Origin: Trichosphaerium sp. ATCC 40318
Lineage: Eukaryota > Discosea > Flabellinia > Trichosidae
Assembly: GCA_038496445.1 (NCBI GenBank)
Contig: JALMLS010000363.1
Span: 1 to 64,000 of the forward strand
Reading direction: 5' to 3'
DNA: 64,000 nucleotides
Position 1 is the first letter of the stretch. Each line of letters opens with the position of its first letter. Made by a program: the position numbers and the translations under genes. Below the pieces are notes generated by a model. It was not told the DNA's origin and ran no database searches. It saw only the letters and a list, made by a program, of their open reading frames with translations. Positions 56,786 through 64,000 of this stretch are shown in pieces.

Positions 56786-59601
56786 TTAGTCTTTACCAAC
56801 TGGTATGAACCGTAAAGATAGGTATGCTAATACCCTATACAGTACTAACATACCTAAAAGAACAACAGCATCTATCCAAATAGGATGTCCATCGAAGTTC
56901 AAGGTCTCTAATGCTTCCAGCCCAGTACTTGCTCCAATACAAGGCAAAAAACATGTGTCTGTTCCATTTCCCATTGAAGGCGACATTGTGCTATTGATTG
57001 GTAGCGTACAAATATCAGGGCAAGGTTCTAGCGGACATTCAAAAGTTAAGCCAGTATAGTCATTAACTATTAGCGCTCTGAATACATACTTATAAGGAGA
57101 TATCCACTCAAGTGGCCTACAATAAATTAGATGAATTGAATTTTCTAAAAAAGAAATTGCTGAATGATTAAGGCGTACTTAAAGAATACAGGGACATTGC
57201 CAGTGTTTAGGAAGAATCCACCAAATGACATAAATAGTAAGAATACAAGACTGACCCATAATGTCGCTATAGCAGGTTGAACAGAGAAAGAGCCAACAAG
57301 AAGTGATGCCTAAAAAAGTTGTCACGAAAAAAAATGCTACTATTTTGAAAGGTTTACCGATTGAACAACAAGAAGACCGAGAAGCATCAAGCCCGTGAAG
57401 ATAAGAAACTTAGTAAATGATCCATTTAAGCCAATCTAAGAAGTCATAAATGAATGAGCTGCGAGAATAATGAAGGGTACCAGCCAGTATGTTATCGAAG
57501 CGTCCAATGCAATGTAGAAAAGTTGGAAAGGCAAGTCTGCAAGTGTTGCTGCAAGGTAGTACGGTAAGACCCTATACATACCACTTGATCTCTCCCTATT
57601 AAAAATAGGACGTTCTTCTGGAACTACAGAAACAAACAATTAATAAACAAAACAAGAAAGGGTAAAAACTTTTTTAAAAAACGCACAAACAAATGCAGCT
57701 GTGAAGGCGGGAACTGATGTGACTGTCAACAACACATAGAAAATACCAGCTCCTCTATCAATGATAGTACTTTGGTCCTTATCCAACCGTAGGTACATCA
57801 ATCCGATAAAAACTGAAAAGAAAATATGTTGTGAAAGCTGTGACCATAGGATAGTTGGATTTCTCAAGTTGTTTCTCCATTGCCTTTTTAAACCTTGTTA
57901 GCAAATTGGTGACCGTGTTTTTAATGAATACGTACTTCATAAATAAGAACTTAAATTGGGTAGTTGTTGACGCTTCGTCTTTGACAGCACTCTTCTTATC
58001 AAGTGGTGGAGGTAATGGTTTTATTGCTTTCAATGCTTTTTTGCACTCTTTCGATTTGTGACATTTTTCAGAGACTGAGACAGATTAGATTATAGAATCA
58101 CGTGATAATAATAAAATATATAGCGTACTCTGTGATAACGTTTTTGCGTTGCTGTCACTTGCAGCGGAAGGCAACGATCCAGCAACCAAATCAACTATGA
58201 TTAATTCATTAATGAATTTCTTTCTTTTCATGATTTAGTCGTACTTATATAATCAGCAACATTAGAGTACTGTGGGCATTGATGTCCCATACGTGTGAAA
58301 AATGGTATGACTTTATCGACTTTACCATAGTACATCATATCTCCTAAACGAAAAAATAAGAATTGAGAAAACGAAAAGCAAAAATCACGTACCATTATGA
58401 AGTAACAAGAGTTTGTCAAATAGTTCGAATAAATGCTGTCTTGGTTGATGTATTGTACAAATAACTGTTCTACCAGAATCTGCAAGTCTACGAAGTAGCT
58501 TACCAATCTCAAAACTTAAAACAAGCCGTTAAAACAAGAACAACAGTAAAGTGAACAGTCAATCAACATACGCTGTTGAACTATCAAGACCAGAAGTTGG
58601 CTCGTCAAGAACAAACACGCTTGGTGTTGTAATCAGCTCACTACCAATAGCAGCACGCTTACGTTCACCTATACAAAGTAATTAGATACTTCAGCTAAAA
58701 CACAAAGACCAAGGTACCTCCAGAAACACCTCGAATGAACTCGGACCCAATATATGTATTTGCACATTTTTCAATATTCAATTCATTGATTATCAGGTCA
58801 ACCTAATGACACAGAATATAAGAATCACGTGTTTCACACGTGTGAAAATAGCTACGTTACCCTATCTTTCTTTTCATAGTCAGACATACTCCTCGGTAGC
58901 TGCAAGAAAGCAGCATAAGTCAAAGTCTCTTTTACAGTGGCTGTAGCGAGCAATAAGTCATCTTGCTTCACATATCCATAGACTCTTTTAAAAACCTTGC
59001 TGGCTTTCGCAAGTGGTACACCATTGATCAAAATTTCGCCTAGAAGATAAATTATATACCAGGTCACGTGTTTCGGGCTGTTACTGAAATGACTTACCCT
59101 TTGTTGTTCCGTTGTGTGCTCTACCTGTCATAACGTCTAAAAAAGTCGATTTCCCTGATCCTTCGTATTGTTAGTGTTGCAACCAAATGTGTAAGTTATG
59201 AAAGCTCTATTTTGTTGTACCAGATGGTCCCATAACTGCAATGAGTTCTCCAGGGTTGAAAGTGCATGATACATCGTTTAAAATGACTTTATCGCCGACT
59301 ACTGGTTTAATACCCCATTTTTTTATTACTTTGTCTAAAAACGGCGTCAGCGAGCTATATTAACGCGTCTGGTGTACCATCTTTATCGCGTAAAGGCGCC
59401 TTAACGCTATAATCCAAATGTTTAACTTGTATACATACTGGATTGCGTGGTGGGTCTATATCTGTCCTTACTGGATCCATTTCATCTATTTTCTTCATCG
59501 GAACGATTACATTTTCACTATCATCCTTGATAGACTTCAAATTAGCTTGATTAGAACAATATGATCATATATATGTATTTGTGTACGTGTATTGTTGCCA
59601 T
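56786..59601 (-). CDS. ABCG-type (White/BCRP) ABC half-transporter
   Basis: Read leftwards from ATG 59601 (MATIH, spliced across a 51-base intron to [15 protein letters not shown]). The nucleotide-binding domain comes first. Walker A is split by an intron: [10 protein letters not shown] (59245-59220) then [16 protein letters not shown] (59150). After [17 protein letters not shown] come the ABC signature [13 protein letters not shown] (58720-58670) and Walker B plus D-loop [16 protein letters not shown] (58620-58570), then CTIHQPRQ (58450). The membrane half follows, with about six spans: [20 protein letters not shown] (57850-57790), the [20 protein letters not shown] block (57620-57570), [20 protein letters not shown], and a last span [13 protein letters not shown] before the stop at 56786. 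NBD-then-TMD order defines ABCG. It acts as a dimer exporting lipids or small molecules; the substrate is unknown. Neighbour to the NEIL3-like gene, with convergent 3' ends. Confidence 0.9.
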
Positions 59602-60264
59602 GATGAAGGTCAAGGTGAAATTCAGGTTACTTTCAGGTGAGCAATCGCAAATCGGCCGATGTCGTATTTTTATATTGCCCGAAGAAAATTCGCTCATTTT
59701 TGACGTTGCAACTTACAAGAAGTTCTCATATTAGTAAGTCACCTTCCACAGAAGATATTGTGGTCATAATAGTAGCCCACCAAGCTAGTATAAACTTGCT
59801 AAGAAATATTTTGACAGTTTCATTGAAATCGAGCAGCTTGACTTGTAGTCATTCGTACTCATTCTATTGAGTATCAGGTAGATAGACACAAGAGTAGGAG
59901 TAGTTATGCATATCAGGCGGTTATTATGTAAGAAGAAATAAGAGCAAAGGTCGTACGGCTCAGCTGGTATGAGCTCAATGCTACTAAACCGGGGATCTAG
60001 GGTTCGTGCGTTGTATAATAATGCATTTCTTTTAGACTTTGTTTACTTCAGCGGTCAATAAGCGGCAATTGAATACGAGTGCTCTAGCGATTTCTTTATT
60101 TTTTGGTTTTACACGTGCTTGTTTTTTTATTACGATTTGAGCTCTATTCGGGAGATAAGAGCTTGACCTATAATACGCCATTCATGTAGTATATCAAATA
60201 CATTAGGAATACATCCTATTTTGTTACTTCTTGAGTACTAGAAATAGTATTAGAGTTTGTTGCA
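59602..60264. other. Spacer between ABCG and NOL6 containing a tRNA relic
   Basis: Upstream of ABCG (-) and 3' of NOL6 (-). Apart from the tRNA-like relic at 59949-60020, there is only non-coding AT-rich sequence. Confidence 0.5.
59949..60020 (+). pseudogene. Degenerate tRNA-Ile copy
   Basis: Starts GGTCGTA and has the same D-arm core (GCTCAGCTGGT) as the intact tRNA-Ile gene at 63353-63426, with partial matches in the anticodon region (TGCTACTAAAC against TGCTAATAACG) and the T-arm (GGGTTCG). The 3' acceptor strand (GTATAAT) no longer pairs well with GGTCGTA and the T stem is broken. It is therefore most likely a decayed copy in inverted orientation. Confidence 0.7.
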
Positions 60265-63200
60265 TCAAACATCCTTTGGTACCTCAACTGGAGCTATATT
60301 TCGAAGGAGAAGAGTTGGTTTTCGTAGCATAAAGGCATCTTTACTCCATTTTACAAATATCCTAGAGCCACCAGCTTCATCATAATAAAAGTTTGCAAAG
60401 TTGCCATATTTTGTTCGTAATACACTTAGGAGTTCTTGAACAGGGTCAAAGTCAACAAGAAGCCCATGTTGAAGATTAGGAGGTGGTTTATCCACTTTAA
60501 CTTCGATATCTTTACCCTAGAGAGATATTAGATTGGTTGTCTATTGACTTGTCTACGCGGGTAGACAAGAAACTTAAGGAAAAGAAAACTTAAGCTATTG
60601 TCACCGAAATAAAGTTGATAAAAAAGAACTTACAATCTCGCATGGAATCAAAGACTCGTAGTGTGTATTTGATTTTTGAAAATCCTTGTAGTAGTTCTTA
60701 CGTAAGTTTAAGAACGTTGTAGGAACATAATTTTCTTTTAACATGATATGGCAATCATAAACTATACAAAACTTTTTAGGGATGAAGATAAAGTACAATT
60801 CTGTTAAGTTACCTTCAGGATCCATTGGCTGGAATACTTTCAACCAATCTTCATCTCCGCTATGCATCATGTTCTTTATTACTCCAATAGCATTATTAGC
60901 GCAACGCAGAAGCTTTTTAAATAACTAAATTCGTTAGTCAAAAATTCAGTTTAAATCACGTTTCACTTACATCTTCTGTAATGTCCTTTGTCCAGAAAAC
61001 GCCTGTAGGATCATCTTTGTAAATAATATATGCAACAACATCCTGCCTCTCAATCCGTTTCCGCTAAACAACGTTAATCACATAAATAAGCTTGTAAAGA
61101 GCTTCTGCTTACTTGTAGTATGCTCATCTCTTCGCCAGTTGTGCCATCTTGAAAATCAACTATAAGAGGCATTGTCTCCCATCCAAATGATACAAGGAAC
61201 CGTAAGTACCTGTGAGCGTAAACTTTTAGTATACTTCAGACTACAACGCTTATTACCTCAAGAAGCCATTCAAAGGTGATTTGGGTTCAACAAAAGGATA
61301 TGGATGTGTATACATGTGGGCGAGCACTAAATCTACAAATTCGTATGGAACAGCATTTGGTGACAACATTTGGCTTGACATCCATCTTCTGCATAATCTA
61401 GATACCTCTGCAAATGATACATGCTGCCTAAACATCACATTAATCCAAGAGTACACCAAAGAAGCAAAAAAAAAACCCAACGTACTGTGCAAAGACCAAT
61501 ACAAGTGATGATAAATGAGGAACTTTTGAAGCTAATCTTTCATGCTTTGATAAATCCTCTTTTGTGATTGTTAAAACTTCCTCATCTGAACGAGTTAGAG
61601 AAAGAAAGGCAACATAAACAAGGGATCAAAAAAAAAGAGCACATACCAATAAGTTTTTGAGTTATTTGCTCATCTTCAGTGGACCACAACGCTATGAATT
61701 CCGTAAGTTTAAACTTCCAAAAATGGTTTTTGCAGCGTACCAACTTTCCAAGAATAGCCCTTAAAAAATATGTACATGAACTTGTCGTGGACGCGAGACC
61801 GTATTTGAAACTTTCTAAACAGCCTATACATTTCACTGTTAGTAAATAGAGTACTCATAAAAACAACTGATGTAAACGTACTCTGTACTAATTCGGATAG
61901 CGAAAGCTAACTTAACATTATCCAAAGCTTCTTTTTCTTTCGGCCAGTTGTGAGACGTTTGTAGCTATAAAATGTCATTATTATGTCCTTGAGTATACCA
62001 ACAGAGTTTGTAAACATTATACGTACCCTTAGACGACCAGGTATTGATTGAACATAGAGTGGAAACTTACCAACATCACGATGTTTCTCGTATGTTTTAG
62101 AGTTGTAATTATACGATTTTAATCTAGGATGTGGAGGTGGTACATAAGGACTGCATCCTGTCCAAATACCTCCATAGAATAGAACCTCTGTTATAGGTAG
62201 AGGAAGATCTAGTCTCTTTAGAAGCTCACTAAGAGTTGAACCATGAGTTCTTATACTGCTTGCGAAGTCCGTTTTGTTCTTTGTCAAAAGTGACTTTAAA
62301 GAGACACCCCATTGCCTGTAATTACATCAACGATTCGCTCGTAAGTGTATAATCTACTTACTCTACGTGTTTATGTGGTGTGCCAAAGTGATGAGAGAGC
62401 AGATATCGTGCAATTGCCTCAACTGTGTTTGTCGTTTTTAACTCCTCTAAAACAGGTGCCCAAACTAAATCGAACATGTTAACCAAAGAATATCGGCAAG
62501 ATTCCAACTTAAACAATTGTAACGTACCAATTGCATAAACTGTGCTAGCATCATTAAATCGACGGATTTGTGGTAACTTTTTGCCCCATAATTGTAAGTA
62601 CTCTGCCGAGGCTTGCTTATCTCTTGGTTCAGGTCCTTTATCGACAGGTGCAAAACATGTTGGCGCTAATCGCATGCCAACGACAAGACAAGCTGGCTTC
62701 TGAGATACAACGTAATGAAGAGATGAAACCCTATCTTTCCAACCACGCCTTAGAAGCGATATAATTGAAGCTACATTGTAATGACGATTACCATCCAAGC
62801 TTATCCTAAAGTGGAAATTAGTACAAAACCAAAAAAATAATTGAGGTACCTAAGATAATAGTCATAATCGTAGTAGAACCCAGTCTTTGTAAGAAAAACA
62901 CGTTCGAAAAAGTTGTTCTTATAGTTTTGCATATACACAAGTGTTCTAGCGGCTTCTGTGACTGCCTAAAAGCAAAAAAAATGAGAAAACTAATCAAAAT
63001 AATAAAGAAAAATTAAAAAATATGAATGAACAGATGCGTAACACAAGAGGACATCAACAACTGAGACAAAAAACCAACAACACGATGTGTTAAATGTTAG
63101 GCTGTCTTAGAAACTTAAAAAAATTGTAAAAAGTGCTAGGGATGCAAGGAAAAAGTCGGGAGAGGAAAAATTAGCACAAAATTTTCTACATACACTGAAA

Positions 63201-63901
63201 AAAAAAAAAGTTAATGTCACCACCACAGCCCATGTAATGCACCGTTTTTAATACAGTTTTGTGACAATGTGCGCTAATCATTAGAGAGTGGCGGCACTCA
63301 CAAAAGAATAATGAGAAACACCTCATGCTACGGTGATGGGCAAAAAGGTTCTTGGTCATACAGGGGATCGAACCCTGGACCCCCGCGTTATTAGCACGGT
63401 GCTCTAACCAGCTGAGCTATACGACCCAAGTTGTTATGAACAAAGTACTACCAACTCGAAGGATCCGTTACAATGCTCAAAATCAATCAAAAAGGAACGA
63501 AAAACGGAAAATTAAACTTATTGCTTAAATAAATGTATTGATGGAAAATGAAGCACGAACCACAAATGATTCTGATTAAAAGTAAATTTTGTTTTGGTCT
63601 TGTGCTGCTTTTCAAATTGTAACGCTACAAATTCTTTTCACATAAAACGCTCAAACTTACATTCATTTGCACGTGCGCTCACAAAATTGCTAAAAAAATA
63701 TGCTAAACAAACGTACTCTTGCTTGGTATTGCAAACCCAAAAACATGGCCAAATCAATACTACCAGAAGGATCAATAAACCCATGTTATCACAATGTGCT
63801 GGAAATTGTTCACACAACGAAATAGCTGCAACAACTTCATCTTGAGTGAATGGCTTCATATAAATGACAGTGTTAAACTGTTGGTCTAAAATAAACATCA
63901 A
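60265..63901 (-). CDS. NOL6: NOL6 / Nrap / Utp22, small-subunit processome protein (5' end outside window)
   Basis: Multi-exon gene read leftwards; the 5' part lies beyond the right edge. Segments match NOL6/Utp22 in order. FIDPSGSIDLAMFLGLQYQ (63775-63720) joins across an intron to AVTEAARTLVYMQ (62967). Then come FYYDYDYYLRI, ISLLRRGWKDRVSSL (62740), the diagnostic QLWGKKLPQIRRFNDASTVY (62600-62530), WAPVLEELKTTNTVEAIARY, LDLPLPITEVLFYGGIW (62200), later NRAP repeats, and the C-terminal LVDFDPVQELLSVLRTKYGN...NFYYDEAGGSRIFVKW (60470-60340). Stop TCA complement at 60265-60267. The protein belongs to the UTP-C module of the nucleolar pre-rRNA processing complex. One intron (about 62968-63712) is far longer than the others and contains a tRNA gene. 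A frame break seems to lie near 63777. Confidence 0.86.
63353..63426 (-). tRNA. tRNA-Ile (anticodon AAT), nested in an intron of NOL6
   Basis: On the minus strand the sequence folds into a full cloverleaf. The acceptor stem GGTCGTA pairs with TATGACC. The D arm is GCTC-AGCTGGTTA-GAGC. The anticodon stem CCGTG/CGCGG has loop CTAATAA (anticodon AAT, read as IAU). The variable loop is GGGTC, and the T arm is CAGGG-TTCGATC-CCCTG. The discriminator base is A (63353). Internal A and B boxes are intact and there is no intron. It lies on the same strand as NOL6, inside that gene's unusually long intron. Confidence 0.95.
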
Positions 63902-64000
63902 AAAAAGTTAACAATAATCAAACGATTAAACAAAGGCTATACTGCTGGTTGCCAAACGCACGTATTAAGTGAAGAAATTGCTGAAAAATATGCACTGGTG

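Overview
This window is nuclear DNA from an intron-rich eukaryote with a compact, AT-rich genome. Most genes are cut by introns of about 40-70 bases. Donors usually read GTACGT or GTGCGT, and acceptors are a T-rich tract followed by AG. The gene set (STAT, DOCK, a BRSK/SAD-like kinase, dual oxidase, ABCG transporter, ascorbate-peroxidase family) together with giant-virus-style F-box/MORN and F-box/LRR genes points to a free-living amoeba, probably amoebozoan. A unicellular holozoan relative of animals is the main alternative. No species can be named from the sequence alone.

Layout. 1-4958 (-): 5' part of CNOT1, the CCR4-NOT scaffold. 5242-7814 (+): a VPS9-domain Rab5-type GEF. 8483-8976 (+): small unknown gene. 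9179-10834 (+): FSP1/AIFM2-like flavoprotein. 11205-12363 (+): ascorbate/cytochrome c peroxidase family. 12662-15082 (+): BRSK/SAD-like kinase. 15273-24566 (+): DOCK-family Rho GEF. 24849-25502 (+): intronless Cys-motif protein. 25965-28056 (-): GDP-fucose transporter. 28434-31347 (+): STAT. 31508-32448 (-): EF-hand protein. 32801-33841 (-): unknown. 34341-36108 (-): dual oxidase maturation factor (DUOXA). 36243-44080 (+): full dual oxidase (DUOX). 44891-46162 (-): F-box/LRR repeat protein. 46776-47017 (+): small basic protein. 47476-48807 (-) and 49308-50008 (-): unknowns. 50227-51534 (-): SGNH esterase. 52089-53402 (+): F-box/MORN protein. 54076-55192 (+): secreted Cys-rich protein. 55695-56603 (+): NEIL3-like DNA glycosylase. 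56786-59601 (-): ABCG half-transporter. 59949-60020 (+): tRNA-Ile relic. 60265 to the right edge (-): NOL6/Utp22, with a tRNA-Ile gene nested in an intron.

The most striking system is the DUOX-DUOXA pair. A five-membrane-span protein that aligns along its length with animal DUOX maturation factors is transcribed divergently from a full-length dual oxidase (signal peptide, peroxidase-homology domain, membrane span, EF-hands, NOX core). Their start codons are separated by only 134 bases. This reproduces, in an apparently non-animal genome, the head-to-head 'eukaryotic operon equivalent' known from vertebrates. The oxidase keeps the proximal haem histidine of the peroxidase domain, has degenerate EF-hand loops, and carries a long acidic/serine-rich insert before the NOX module.

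Two genome-wide signals also stand out. The palindrome CACGTG is heavily over-represented (about 65 copies by eye, mostly in introns and spacers), and the 5' splice site favours C at position +4.
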